From contig NZ_CP033324.1 in the NCBI RefSeq assembly GCF_003710085.1, positions 1,488,001-1,552,000 of the forward strand: a stretch of DNA of 64,000 nucleotides. Reading direction: 5' to 3'. How positions within the stretch are numbered: the first letter of the stretch is position 1; every line of letters begins with the position of its first letter. Under the pieces are notes generated by a model that was not told the DNA's origin, ran no database searches, and was given only the letters and a program-made list of their open reading frames with translations. Position numbers and translations under genes: made by a program. Source of the stretch: Nocardioides pantholopis. Lineage in GTDB: Bacteria; Actinomycetota; Actinomycetes; Propionibacteriales; Nocardioidaceae. Positions 8,877 through 16,463 of the stretch are shown here, piece by piece.

Positions 8877-8882
8877 TAGGTT
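8877..8882 (+). promoter_or_regulatory. Candidate -10 (TAGGTT) for the pyrH leader
   Basis: TAGGTT four nt after the tsf stop would start transcription near 8889, just before the strong Shine-Dalgarno at 8899. Confidence 0.35.
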
Positions 8883-8902
8883 GCTGGCAAGCACTTCGAA
8901 GG

Positions 8903-8944
8903 AGGCCGGTTCGATGGATCAGACGATGACCATCGGACCGGCCT
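8903..8944 (+). other. 15-bp hairpin in pyrH leader
   Basis: AGGCCGGTTCGATGG (8903-8917) pairs with CCATCGGACCGGCCT (8930-8944) with a single G-U wobble, leaving a 12-nt loop. The 5' arm contains part of the Shine-Dalgarno and the ATG of the 22-codon ORF, so the fold would mask its start. Confidence 0.6.
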
Positions 8945-8982
8945 TCGTCACGAACACCCACCCACGGAAGGACCCGGCATGA
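8914..8982 (+). CDS. 22-codon ORF coupled to pyrH (candidate leader peptide)
   Basis: ATG 8914 sits 8 nt behind AAGGAGG (8899-8905), one of the best Shine-Dalgarno sequences in the window. The peptide begins [14 protein letters not shown] and ends in an ATGA overlap with the pyrH start, the classical geometry of translational coupling. Its start region is buried in a 15-bp hairpin. pyrH also has its own GGAAGGA, so coupling would be modulatory. I know of no described homologue. Confidence 0.42.
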   Translation: MDQTMTIGPAFVTNTHPRKDPA

Positions 8983-9692
8983 CGGGCTACAAGCGTGTGC
9001 TCCTCAAGCTCTCGGGCGAGGTCTTCGGCGGCGGGCAGGTCGGGGTCGACCCCGACGTCGTGCAGAAGGTGGCCCGCGAGATCGCGGCGGTCGCCCGCGC
9101 CGGCGTCCAGGTCGCGGTCGTCACCGGTGGCGGCAACTTCTTCCGCGGCGCCGAGCTGCAGCAGCGCGGCATGGACCGCGTGCGCGCCGACTACATGGGC
9201 ATGCTCGGCATCGTGATGAACTGCCTGGCGCTGCAGGACTTCCTGGAGAAGCTCGGCATCGAGACCCGGGTCCAGACCGCCATCACCATGGGCCAGGTGG
9301 CCGAGCCCTACATCCCCCGGCGCGCGATCCGGCACATGGAGAAGGGCCGTGTCGTGATCTTCGGCGCCGGGATGGGCATGCCGTTCTTCTCCACCGACAC
9401 CGTCGCGGTCCAGCGCGCGCTGGAGAGCCGGTGCGACGTCGTCCTGGTCGCCAAGAACGGCGTCGACGGCGTCTACACCGCCGACCCCAACGTCGACCCG
9501 AGCGCCACCAAGTTCGACGACCTCACCTACGACGAGGCGATCTCCCGCGGGCTGAAGATCATGGACCAGACGGCGTTCGCCCTGTGCGGGGAGAACAAGC
9601 TGCCGATGGTCGTGTTCGGGATGGAGCCGGAGGGCAACATCCTGCGCGTGGTCGAGGGTGAGAGGATCGGGACGCTGGTGAGCGCGGGCTGA
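8979..9692 (+). CDS. pyrH: UMP kinase
   Basis: Phosphorylates UMP to UDP in pyrimidine nucleotide synthesis. The 237-residue amino-acid-kinase-fold protein starts [19 protein letters not shown], with [28 protein letters not shown] and [20 protein letters not shown], all characteristic of bacterial PyrH. Allosteric control by GTP and UTP is usual for the family. The start has a GGAAGGA Shine-Dalgarno and overlaps the stop of the small upstream ORF. frr follows after about 100 bp containing a hairpin. Confidence 0.96.
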   Translation: MTGYKRVLLKLSGEVFGGGQVGVDPDVVQKVAREIAAVARAGVQVAVVTGGGNFFRGAELQQRGMDRVRADYMGMLGIVMNCLALQDFLEKLGIETRVQTAITMGQVAEPYIPRRAIRHMEKGRVVIFGAGMGMPFFSTDTVAVQRALESRCDVVLVAKNGVDGVYTADPNVDPSATKFDDLTYDEAISRGLKIMDQTAFALCGENKLPMVVFGMEPEGNILRVVEGERIGTLVSAG

Positions 9693-9726
9693 GGCCCGCC
9701 GCGCACCGGCGCGACGTACGCACCCC

Positions 9727-9746
9727 GCCGGCCCCACCGGGCCGGC
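9727..9746 (+). terminator. Hairpin between pyrH and frr
   Basis: Perfect 8-bp stem GCCGGCCC/GGGCCGGC with a CACC loop, without a U-run. It is one of several GC-only hairpins between genes of this translation block. Confidence 0.45.
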
Positions 9747-9789
9747 ACAGCACCCACCGCACCACCCAGCAACGAGACCAGGAGCAGCC

Positions 9790-10347
9790 GTGATCAACGA
9801 CATCCTCAACGGGGCCGACGCGAAGATGGCCAAGTCGGTCGAGGCGACGCGCGAGGACTTCGCGGCGATCCGGGCCGGGCGCGCCCACCCCAGCATGTTC
9901 GCCAAGATCATGGTCGACTACTACGGTACGCCGACGCCGATCCAGCAGCTCGCCTCGTTCACGGCCGCCGAGGCCCGGGTCATCCTGGTCGCGCCCTACG
10001 ACCAGGGCGCGATGAAGAACATCGTCCAGGCGATCCGCGACTCCGACCTCGGGGTGAACCCCGCCGACGACGGCAAGGTCGTGCGGTGCGTGTTCCCCGA
10101 GCTCACCGAGGAGCGCCGCAAGGAGTACATCAAGGTCGCGCGCAGCAAGGCCGAGGACGGTCGGGTGGCGGTCCGCAACCTGCGGCGCACCGCGAAGCAG
10201 AACCTCGAGAAGCTCGAGAAGGACGGCGAGGTCGGCAAGGACGACGTCACCGGCGCGGAGAAGCGTCTGGACGGCATCACCAAGAAGCACACCGACGCCA
10301 TCGACGAGATGCTGAAGAACAAGGAGGCCGAGCTGATCGAGGTCTGA
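9790..10347 (+). CDS. frr: Ribosome recycling factor
   Basis: With EF-G it splits the post-termination ribosome. The 185-residue protein has the family landmarks IRAGRAHPSMFAKIMVDYYG, VAPYDQGAMKNIVQAIRDSD and LGVNPADDGKVVR, then the long helical C-terminal arm rich in Lys/Glu. The length is exactly that of the family. It starts at GTG with AGGAG 5 nt upstream. It follows pyrH and precedes cdsA in the conserved order. Confidence 0.97.
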   Translation: MINDILNGADAKMAKSVEATREDFAAIRAGRAHPSMFAKIMVDYYGTPTPIQQLASFTAAEARVILVAPYDQGAMKNIVQAIRDSDLGVNPADDGKVVRCVFPELTEERRKEYIKVARSKAEDGRVAVRNLRRTAKQNLEKLEKDGEVGKDDVTGAEKRLDGITKKHTDAIDEMLKNKEAELIEV

Positions 10348-10356
10348 GGCCTCCTT
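10321..10356 (+). terminator. Hairpin at end of frr
   Basis: AAGGAGGCC (10321-10329, inside frr) pairs perfectly with GGCCTCCTT (10348-10356) just after the stop. The 9-bp stem has an 18-nt loop. It could be an attenuator ahead of cdsA. Confidence 0.35.
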
Positions 10357-10370
10357 CGCTCCTATCGTCG

Positions 10371-11237
10371 ATGTCGTCCACCCAATCGGCGCCGCCCCGC
10401 AACCACGGTCGCGCCGGCCGCGACCTGCCGGCGGCCTTCGCGTCCGCGTTCGTGCTGCTCGCCGCCGTCGCGCTCGGCCTCGCCTTCGAGAAGACCGCGT
10501 TCATGCTGGTCGTCGTCGCCGCGGTGCTGGTGGCGGTGTGGGAGCTGCAGCGCGCCTTCGCCACCCGCGGCATCGACCTGCCCGAGCAGCCGATGATGCT
10601 CGGCGGCGCCGTGATGGTGCTGGTCGCCTACTTCTGGGGCGCCCCGGCGCTGGTCACGGCCACCGCCGTCACCTGTCTGGCGATCATGCTGTGGCTGCTG
10701 CGCCGCGGCATCGACGGCTACGTCATGAACGCCACCGCGGCGGTGTTCAGCGTCATCTACGTGCCGTTCCTGGGCTCGTTCGTGGCGCTGATGCTCGCCG
10801 AGGGCGGCACCACCGGCGGCGGGCTCGACGACGCCGGCGTCAAGGGCATCCTCACCTTCATCCTGGTCACGGTCGCCTCCGACACCGGGGGGTACGCCGC
10901 CGGCGTCCTGTTCGGCAAGCACCCGATGGCGCCGGTCATCTCGCCCAAGAAGTCCTGGGAGGGGTTCGCCGGCTCGCTGGTGTTCACGATCGTCGCGGGC
11001 GTCCTGCTGGTGGTCCACCTCCTCGAGGGCGACTGGTGGGTCGGGGTGGCGCTGGGCCTGATCGCGGTGGTCATGGCGACGCTCGGCGACCTGTGCGAGT
11101 CGGTGATCAAGCGCGACCTCGGGATCAAGGACATGAGCCAGGTGATCCCGGGCCACGGCGGGCTGATGGACCGTCTGGACTCGCTGCTCGCGACGATCGC
11201 GCCGGTCTGGCTGCTGCTGCACTACGCGGTCTTCTGA
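10371..11237 (+). CDS. cdsA: Phosphatidate cytidylyltransferase (CDP-diglyceride synthase)
   Basis: Makes CDP-diacylglycerol from phosphatidic acid and CTP, the precursor of all phospholipids. The 288-residue polytopic membrane protein has about eight hydrophobic segments. The CdsA signature is complete near the C-terminus: SVIKRDLGIKD followed by IPGHGGLMDRLD. The ATG at 10371 gives a short polar cytosolic N-terminus. It is 23 bp behind frr. The next gene starts 4 bp after its stop. Confidence 0.93.
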   Translation: MSSTQSAPPRNHGRAGRDLPAAFASAFVLLAAVALGLAFEKTAFMLVVVAAVLVAVWELQRAFATRGIDLPEQPMMLGGAVMVLVAYFWGAPALVTATAVTCLAIMLWLLRRGIDGYVMNATAAVFSVIYVPFLGSFVALMLAEGGTTGGGLDDAGVKGILTFILVTVASDTGGYAAGVLFGKHPMAPVISPKKSWEGFAGSLVFTIVAGVLLVVHLLEGDWWVGVALGLIAVVMATLGDLCESVIKRDLGIKDMSQVIPGHGGLMDRLDSLLATIAPVWLLLHYAVF

Positions 11238-11241
11238 CCCG

Positions 11242-11670
11242 GTGGCCCTCTTCCTGGTCACCCACGGCCGGCTCGTCGGCTCCGCGGCGGGCGCCGAGCT
11301 CGACCCCGCCGGCTTCGACGAGGTGTGGGCCCTGCGCGACCGGCTTCCCCAGGGGGCTGCCTGGTTCTGCACGCCGCACCCGGCGGCCGTCGCCACCTGC
11401 CAGCTCCTCACCGAGGGCGAGGTCGGCATCGCCGCCCACCTGCACGGGCACGGCCCGGCCCGCGAGGACGCCGAGACGGCCCGGCAGCGGGTGCTGCGGG
11501 GCGTGCGCGGCGTCCTCGACAGCCATCCGGGGGAGGACGTGGTGCTGGTCGGTGAGCCCGGCACCTGGCAGGCGGTCCTGCGGGACCTGGCGCCGGGGCT
11601 GGATCCGGTGCCCGTCCTCGGCACGCCAGACGTCCTGACGCTCCCGGAGCCGCTAGCCTCGGAACGGTGA
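11242..11670 (+). CDS. Small histidine-phosphatase-like protein, probably inactive
   Basis: A 142-residue soluble protein starting [20 protein letters not shown]. The pattern LVTHGR, an alternating middle ([16 protein letters not shown]) and a late strand [14 protein letters not shown] resemble the phosphoglycerate-mutase/histidine phosphatase fold (normally LVRHG and VVSHG). Here the Arg of RHG is Thr and the second His is absent. This suggests a catalytically dead relative. I do not recognise a named family. The GTG start lies 4 bp after cdsA, and the stop overlaps the next gene by 4 bp. Confidence 0.6.
   Translation: MALFLVTHGRLVGSAAGAELDPAGFDEVWALRDRLPQGAAWFCTPHPAAVATCQLLTEGEVGIAAHLHGHGPAREDAETARQRVLRGVRGVLDSHPGEDVVLVGEPGTWQAVLRDLAPGLDPVPVLGTPDVLTLPEPLASER
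11654..11659 (+). promoter_or_regulatory. -10 box (TAGCCT)
   Basis: TAGCCT ends 7 nt before the GTG at 11667, predicting a leaderless transcript for the small membrane protein. Confidence 0.5.
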
Positions 11671-12035
11671 GCGCGGAGGAGCAGGTCGGCGGCGCCGTCG
11701 ACGCGTCAGCAGCGACCGGGCCGGGGGCCGAGCGGTCCCCGGGCGGCGAGCACACGACGTTCACCGCCCTCACCGGGTTCTTCACCGGCCTGGCCTTCGT
11801 GATCCTGGTGCCGGGCACGTACGCCGCGCTGCTGCGGGTCTTCGTCGACAACGACACCGCCGAGCAGCTCTTCCCCCTGGTACTGGTCTCGCTGGCCGTT
11901 CCGCTGGGCCTCACCGCGGCCCCGAGCACCCGCCGGTTCGGCCGCTACATGCTGATCGGCATCCTCACGACAGCGGTCGTGGTGGTCGGCTCGGCCGCGC
12001 TGGTCCTCTGGTACCTCTACGCCACCGAGTCCTGA
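11667..12035 (+). CDS. Small three-helix membrane protein, unknown function
   Basis: A 122-residue protein with a ~30-residue polar N-terminus and three hydrophobic segments (about 34-56, 67-84 and 95-118). No catalytic motif is visible and I do not recognise the family. The GTG overlaps the upstream stop (GTGA), and the -10 at 11654 indicates an additional leaderless promoter. Its position before rlmN suggests a conserved actinobacterial hypothetical. Confidence 0.75.
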   Translation: MSAEEQVGGAVDASAATGPGAERSPGGEHTTFTALTGFFTGLAFVILVPGTYAALLRVFVDNDTAEQLFPLVLVSLAVPLGLTAAPSTRRFGRYMLIGILTTAVVVVGSAALVLWYLYATES

Positions 12036-12094
12036 GCCCCGGCCGCTCGTCGTTTTCGCCCCGCCTGGCGGCGGGTGGGAGAATGGGCCTCCTG

Positions 12095-13243
12095 ATGTCC
12101 GAGACGCCCCCCACGCCCACCGCCCCCGCCGGCGCCGCGACCCTGCCCCTGGTCTTCGACGAGCCCCGGGGGCGCAAGAAGCCGCCGCGGCACCTCGCCG
12201 ACCTCGACCCCGCGGGCCGCAAGGAGCTGCTGGAGAGCCACGGGCTGCCCGGCTTCCGGGCCAAGCAGCTCTCGACCCACTACTTCGGCCGGCTGGTCGA
12301 CGACCCGGAGCAGATGACCGACCTCCCGGCCGGTCAGCGCGCCGACCTGGTCGCCGCGCTGCTGCCGGACCTGATGACGCCGCTGCGCACGCTCGAGGCG
12401 GACAAGGGCACCACCCGCAAGACGCTGTGGAAGCTGTTCGACGGCGCGCTGGTGGAGTCGGTGCTGATGCGCTACCCCGACCGCGCCACCGTGTGCGTGT
12501 CCAGCCAGGCCGGCTGCGGGATGGCCTGCCCGTTCTGCGCCACCGGCCAGGGCGGCCTGCAGCGCAACATGTCGACCGCCGAGATCGTCGAGCAGGTCGT
12601 CGCCGCGCAGCGGTCCATGACCCGCGGCGAGGTGGCCGGCGGTCCCGGCCGGGTCTCCAACGTCGTGTTCATGGGCATGGGCGAGCCGCTGGCCAACTAC
12701 AAGGCAGTGATCGGCGCCGTACGCCGGATGACCGACCCGACGCCCGACGGCCTCGGCATGTCCGCGCGCGGCATCACGGTCTCCACCGTCGGCCTGGTCC
12801 CGCGGATCCGGCAGCTGACCGAGGAGGGCATCCCGGTCACGCTCGCGCTGAGCCTGCACGCCCCCGACGACGAGCTGCGCAACGAGCTGGTCCCGATCAA
12901 CACCCGCTTCTCGGTGGCCGAGACCGTCGACGCTGCCTTCGAGTACGCCCAGCGGACCAAGCGGCGGGTCTCGATCGAGTACGCGATGATGCGCGACATC
13001 AACGACCAGGCCTGGCGGGCCGACCTGCTCGGCGACGTACTGATGCGCGGCGACTGGGGGTGGGTGCACGTGAACCTGATCCCGCTGAACGAGGTGCGGG
13101 GGTCCCGGTTCACGAGGTCCCGCGACGAGGACATGGACGAGTTCGTCAGGCGGCTGGAGGCCAAGGGCATCAGCACCACCATCCGCGACACCCGCGGCAA
13201 CGAGATCGACGCCGCCTGCGGGCAGCTCGCCGCCAGCGAGTAG
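12095..13243 (+). CDS. rlmN: 23S rRNA (adenine2503-C2)-methyltransferase
   Basis: Radical-SAM enzyme that methylates A2503 of 23S rRNA and A37 of some tRNAs. The 382-residue protein has the radical-SAM cluster [15 protein letters not shown] (CxxxCxxC, near residue 140), [13 protein letters not shown] and the late [20 protein letters not shown] 12095 (MSETPP) is preferred. The in-frame ATG 12083 overlaps a GAGAAT sequence (12079-12084) that looks like a -10 box. It follows the cdsA block as in mycobacteria. Confidence 0.93.
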   Translation: MSETPPTPTAPAGAATLPLVFDEPRGRKKPPRHLADLDPAGRKELLESHGLPGFRAKQLSTHYFGRLVDDPEQMTDLPAGQRADLVAALLPDLMTPLRTLEADKGTTRKTLWKLFDGALVESVLMRYPDRATVCVSSQAGCGMACPFCATGQGGLQRNMSTAEIVEQVVAAQRSMTRGEVAGGPGRVSNVVFMGMGEPLANYKAVIGAVRRMTDPTPDGLGMSARGITVSTVGLVPRIRQLTEEGIPVTLALSLHAPDDELRNELVPINTRFSVAETVDAAFEYAQRTKRRVSIEYAMMRDINDQAWRADLLGDVLMRGDWGWVHVNLIPLNEVRGSRFTRSRDEDMDEFVRRLEAKGISTTIRDTRGNEIDAACGQLAASE

Positions 13244-13253
13244 CCGCACCGGC

Positions 13254-14192
13254 TCAGAACGCGTGGGCCAGCAGGTCGCCGATCAGCTCCTGCTCGTCGG
13301 CCGGCAGCCCCCGGGCCCGGAACCACGCGCAGACGTTGGCACAGTCGCGCATCAGGAACTCGGTCCCGCGGGGATTGCCCACCAGGTCGACGACCTGGGG
13401 CAGGTCGATGATCACCAGCCGCTCGCCCGCGGCCAGGATGTTGTACGCCGACAGGTCGCCGTGGACGAGGCCCAGCCCGACGAGCGTGGCCAGCGCCTCG
13501 CGGAGCTGCTCGAACCACGCCGCCAGCAGGTCGGGCGCGGGCCGGGTCTGGGCCAGCCGGGGTGCGGTCCGCACGCCCTCGTCGTCCTCGACCGTGATCC
13601 ACTCCATCAGGAGCTCGGTCCCGTCGATCTGCACCGGGTAGGGGACCGGGAGCCCGGCGGACCAGCAGCGGGTGAGCGCCTCCCACTCCGCCAGCGCCCA
13701 CTGGGTCGCGGCGAGCTCGCGGCCGAAGGTGGAGCGGCGCTGGACCGCGCGCCGGTCCCGCGAGCGCCGGGTGCTGCGCCCCTCGGCGTACGTCGCGGCG
13801 CGGCGGAACGCCTGGTGCTCCGGGCTCCGGTAGCGCTTCGCGGCCATCACGACCGCCGCCTCCGGCTGGTGCGGGTCGCCGCGCTCGAGCAGGAAGACCT
13901 CGGCCTCCTTGCCGGTCTCCAGGATGCCGAGCTCGGTGTCGACCGCGCCGCGGGAGGTGACCACCCAGTCGGGCCGCGGCTCGGGTCCTCGGGAGAGCGG
14001 CTCCACGTCGGGCCAGGTGCTCCAGCGCTGGCCCTCGGCCAGATCGTCGTAGGCCCGGAAGTCGATGACGAAGGCGTCGTCGATCCCGTCCAGGGGGTCG
14101 GTGCCGGGGTCGGTGCTGGGGCCCGGGTCGGGGGCCGGGTGCTCAGGGGAGGAGTGCTCCTCGGCGGGCGGTGCGGTGCGGTCGTGCGTCAT
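13254..14192 (-). CDS. RIO1-family serine/threonine protein kinase
   Basis: A 312-residue atypical protein kinase. After a ~60-residue Pro/Asp-rich acidic N-terminus come GKEAEVFLLERG with the following AAKRYR lysine (ATP binding), the catalytic loop GLVHGDLSAYNIL (Asp and Asn), and IDLPQVVD supplying the metal-binding Asp. HGDLSxYN with IDxPQ is the RIO1 signature. Archaeal and eukaryotic members act in ribosome maturation; bacterial substrates are unknown. The start is uncertain: ATG 14192 is chosen, while a GTG at 14282 would add 30 residues. It converges on rlmN with a 10-bp gap. Confidence 0.85.
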   Translation of the reverse strand: MTHDRTAPPAEEHSSPEHPAPDPGPSTDPGTDPLDGIDDAFVIDFRAYDDLAEGQRWSTWPDVEPLSRGPEPRPDWVVTSRGAVDTELGILETGKEAEVFLLERGDPHQPEAAVVMAAKRYRSPEHQAFRRAATYAEGRSTRRSRDRRAVQRRSTFGRELAATQWALAEWEALTRCWSAGLPVPYPVQIDGTELLMEWITVEDDEGVRTAPRLAQTRPAPDLLAAWFEQLREALATLVGLGLVHGDLSAYNILAAGERLVIIDLPQVVDLVGNPRGTEFLMRDCANVCAWFRARGLPADEQELIGDLLAHAF

Positions 14193-14259
14193 CGCGGTCG
14201 GTGCTCCATCGGAAGAGGGGGGCGCGGTCTGCGGACAGGCCGACGACAGTCCTGGACAT
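14143..14259 (-). CDS. 38-codon ORF with strong ribosome-binding site, overlapping the RIO kinase start
   Basis: ATG at 14259 lies 6 nt behind AGAGGAG (14272-14266 on this strand), much the best ribosome-binding site in the area. The peptide starts MSRTVVGLSADRAPLFRW, ends ARRGALLP, and runs in a different frame across the RIO kinase start at 14192. It may be a leader peptide controlling kinase translation, or a real small Arg-rich protein. No homologue is known to me. Confidence 0.35.
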   Translation of the reverse strand: MSRTVVGLSADRAPLFRWSTDRDDARPHRTARRGALLP

Positions 14260-14368
14260 GTCACGCTCCTCTCGACGGGCACCGGCGACGCTGCCGACGC
14301 GATCTCGTCCCACGATCGGGGACGCGCTCGCCCGGGGGCAACCGGTTTGGGGCGGATGGCCCGAGGGG

Positions 14369-14770
14369 CTAGGCCTCCGGGGGGAAGAGCGCCTCGGCCG
14401 CGCGGGAGTCGGCGTACTCCTCGAACCGGGCGATCCGGCCCTCGCGCAGGGTGACCACCACGCAGGACGGGACCCGCACGGGACCGCCGGCCGGGCCGGT
14501 GCCGGTGGTCGTGGCCTGGACGACCCAGCCGCCGTCGAAGACCCGCAGCCGGACGTCCTCGACCCGGAGGTCGGCGCCGCCCTGGACCTGGCGGGTCCGG
14601 GAGGGGGTGCGCTGGATCTCGGTCTCCCGCTCACCGATGTTGTGCCAGGTGCTGACGCCGTCGGCGTACACGTCCTCCTCGGCGCGGCGCCCCTGGAGGA
14701 AGGCCGGGAGCCAGCGCTCGGCCAGCGCGCGCGCCTGCTCGATGCCGGCGGGAGATGGGGTCTCGATCAT
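14369..14770 (-). CDS. SnoaL-like/NTF2-fold protein
   Basis: A 133-residue single-domain protein with the NTF2-like pattern: an N-terminal helix (EQARALAERWLPAFLQG), a WHNIGERE segment, and strands FDGGWVVQATTTGTG and VPSCVVVTLREGRIARFEEYAD. The last strand-turn-strand is diagnostic of SnoaL-like domains, which include small cyclases, isomerases and binding proteins. Substrate unknown. A TAGGAA 6 nt before the ATG may be a leaderless -10. It is divergent from the M1 peptidase. Confidence 0.78.
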   Translation of the reverse strand: MIETPSPAGIEQARALAERWLPAFLQGRRAEEDVYADGVSTWHNIGERETEIQRTPSRTRQVQGGADLRVEDVRLRVFDGGWVVQATTTGTGPAGGPVRVPSCVVVTLREGRIARFEEYADSRAAEALFPPEA

Positions 14771-14892
14771 CCGGCGTTCCTACCACGGCGCCGCCACGGC
14801 CGGCCTCCGGCGGCGTGGTGGCCGCCCGGACGGCGTCGGCCATCTGCGCGGCCGGGATCGGCGGACCGCCTCCGGACCCCCGTCCGGTGGGC

Positions 14893-14898
14893 TACGGT
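14893..14898 (+). promoter_or_regulatory. -10 box (TACGGT) for M1 peptidase
   Basis: TACGGT ends 6 nt before ATG 14905, so this gene is probably leaderless; the box also supports that start over the longer frame. Confidence 0.5.
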
Positions 14899-14904
14899 CG
14901 CCCG

Positions 14905-16398
14905 ATGCTCCGCCTGCCTCGGTCCGCGCGCCGCGCGCCGGTCCTCGCCATGCTCCGCGCCATGCTCCTCGCGGGGCTCCTCGCCGCCCTGCCCCTCGCG
15001 CTCCTGGCGGGCCCGGCGCCGGCCGCCCCGAGCGCCGCCCCGAGCGCCGACCTGAGCGCCGACCGGGCCGGCCCGGTCGCGGGCTCCTCCGGCATCGGCG
15101 ACCCGTACTTCCCGCTCGACGGCAACGGCGGCATCGACGTGCGGCGCTACCGCATCCACGTCGGGTACGACTTCGACACCGGCCGGCTGACCGGCCGCGC
15201 CGTGCTCACGGTGCGGGCCACCCGGGCGCTCGCCCGGTTCAACCTCGACCTGCTGCTGCCGGTCGAGGAGGTCCGGGTCGACGGCCGCCCGGCGTCGTTC
15301 CGCAAGCCCCGCCGCCACGAGCTCCAGGTCTCGCCGGCGCGCCCGATCGCGGCCGGCAGCAGGTTCACGGTCACCGTCCGGTACGCCGGCCGACCGGCCG
15401 GCATCGCCTACGCGGGGGAGCGCAACTGGCTCGCCGACGAGCGCGAGGTCGTGACGATGAACCAGCCGCACATGGCGCCCTGGTGGTTCCCGGCCAACGA
15501 CCACCCCAGCGACAAGGCGCAGGTCGACGTCTCGGTGACGGTGCCCCGGGCGCGGCGGGTGGTCGCCAACGGCGAGCTCGTCGGTCGCCGGGTCCACGGC
15601 GCGCTGGCCACCACCCGCTGGCGCTCGCGGGAGCCGATGGCGCCCTACCTCGCGTTCTTCGCCGCCGGCCCCTTCCAGGTCGACAGCGGGCGCACCGCCG
15701 GCGTGTCCTGGTACGCCGCGGTGTCGCGGCAGCTGCCGGCCAGGCAGCGCACCCGGTCGATGCGGCTGATGCGGCGCTCGGCGCCGATCACGGCCTGGGC
15801 GGCCTCGATCCTCGGGGAGTACCCGTTCTCCAGCACCGGCGGGCTGACCACCGCGCTCCAGCCCGGGTTCGCCCTGGAGAACCAGACCCGGCCGACCTAC
15901 CCCGTCCTCGGCGCCGATGCGGTGCCCACGGTCGTGCACGAGATCGCCCACCAGTGGTTCGGCAACTCGGTGGCGGTCGACGCCTGGCGCGACATCTGGC
16001 TCAACGAGGGCGCGGCGACCTTCTTCGAGCTGCTCTGGGCGGAGACCCACGGCGGTCCGAGCGCGGCGCAGTGGCTGTCCTCGGCCTACGACGTCGAGCC
16101 CGCGGAGTCGACGTTCTGGAGGCTGCGCATCGACGACCCCGGAGCGGCCCGGATCTTCGACGAGGCCGTCTACCTGCGCGGGGCGATGACCTTCCAGGCG
16201 CTGCGCACCCGTATCGGCGCCGCCGACTTCGCGACGCTGCTGCGGACCTGGGTGGCCCGGGGTGCCGGCGGCACCGGCTCGACCGCGCAGTTCACCGCGC
16301 TCGCCGAGCAGGTCTCCGGCGAGGACCTCGACGGGTTCTTCGACGCCTGGCTGCGCACCCCCGCCCGCCCGGCCCGCACCGCGGCGAACGGTCTCTAG
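14905..16398 (+). CDS. Secreted M1-family metallopeptidase
   Basis: Aminopeptidase N/LTA4-hydrolase-type zinc peptidase. The 497-residue protein opens with a basic region and a hydrophobic signal sequence ending PAPAAPSA, so it is exported. A beta-rich N-terminal domain (about 55-240) precedes the catalytic domain with HEIAHQWFG near 345 (HExxH), the third ligand Glu in WLNEGAAT about 19 residues later, and the exopeptidase-type element near GFALENQTRP (usually GAMEN). It lacks the long C-terminal HEAT domain of PepN, so this is the short actinobacterial form. Confidence 0.88.
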   Translation: MLRLPRSARRAPVLAMLRAMLLAGLLAALPLALLAGPAPAAPSAAPSADLSADRAGPVAGSSGIGDPYFPLDGNGGIDVRRYRIHVGYDFDTGRLTGRAVLTVRATRALARFNLDLLLPVEEVRVDGRPASFRKPRRHELQVSPARPIAAGSRFTVTVRYAGRPAGIAYAGERNWLADEREVVTMNQPHMAPWWFPANDHPSDKAQVDVSVTVPRARRVVANGELVGRRVHGALATTRWRSREPMAPYLAFFAAGPFQVDSGRTAGVSWYAAVSRQLPARQRTRSMRLMRRSAPITAWAASILGEYPFSSTGGLTTALQPGFALENQTRPTYPVLGADAVPTVVHEIAHQWFGNSVAVDAWRDIWLNEGAATFFELLWAETHGGPSAAQWLSSAYDVEPAESTFWRLRIDDPGAARIFDEAVYLRGAMTFQALRTRIGAADFATLLRTWVARGAGGTGSTAQFTALAEQVSGEDLDGFFDAWLRTPARPARTAANGL

Positions 16399-16413
16399 GC
16401 CGGCTCCGGACCA

Positions 16414-16442
16414 CGGCCCGGCCCGATCCCCGGCCCGGGCCG
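16414..16442 (+). terminator. Hairpin between M1 peptidase and dxr
   Basis: CGGCCCGG pairs with CCGGGCCG over 8 bp with a 13-nt loop, starting 16 nt after the peptidase stop. No U-run follows. Confidence 0.4.
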
Positions 16443-16451
16443 CTGCCGGGG

Positions 16452-16457
16452 GAGAAT
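16452..16457 (+). promoter_or_regulatory. -10-like box (GAGAAT) for dxr
   Basis: GAGAAT ends 6 nt before GTG 16464, the leaderless spacing seen repeatedly here. It deviates from TANNNT in the first base. Confidence 0.35.
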
Positions 16458-16463
16458 GCCCCG

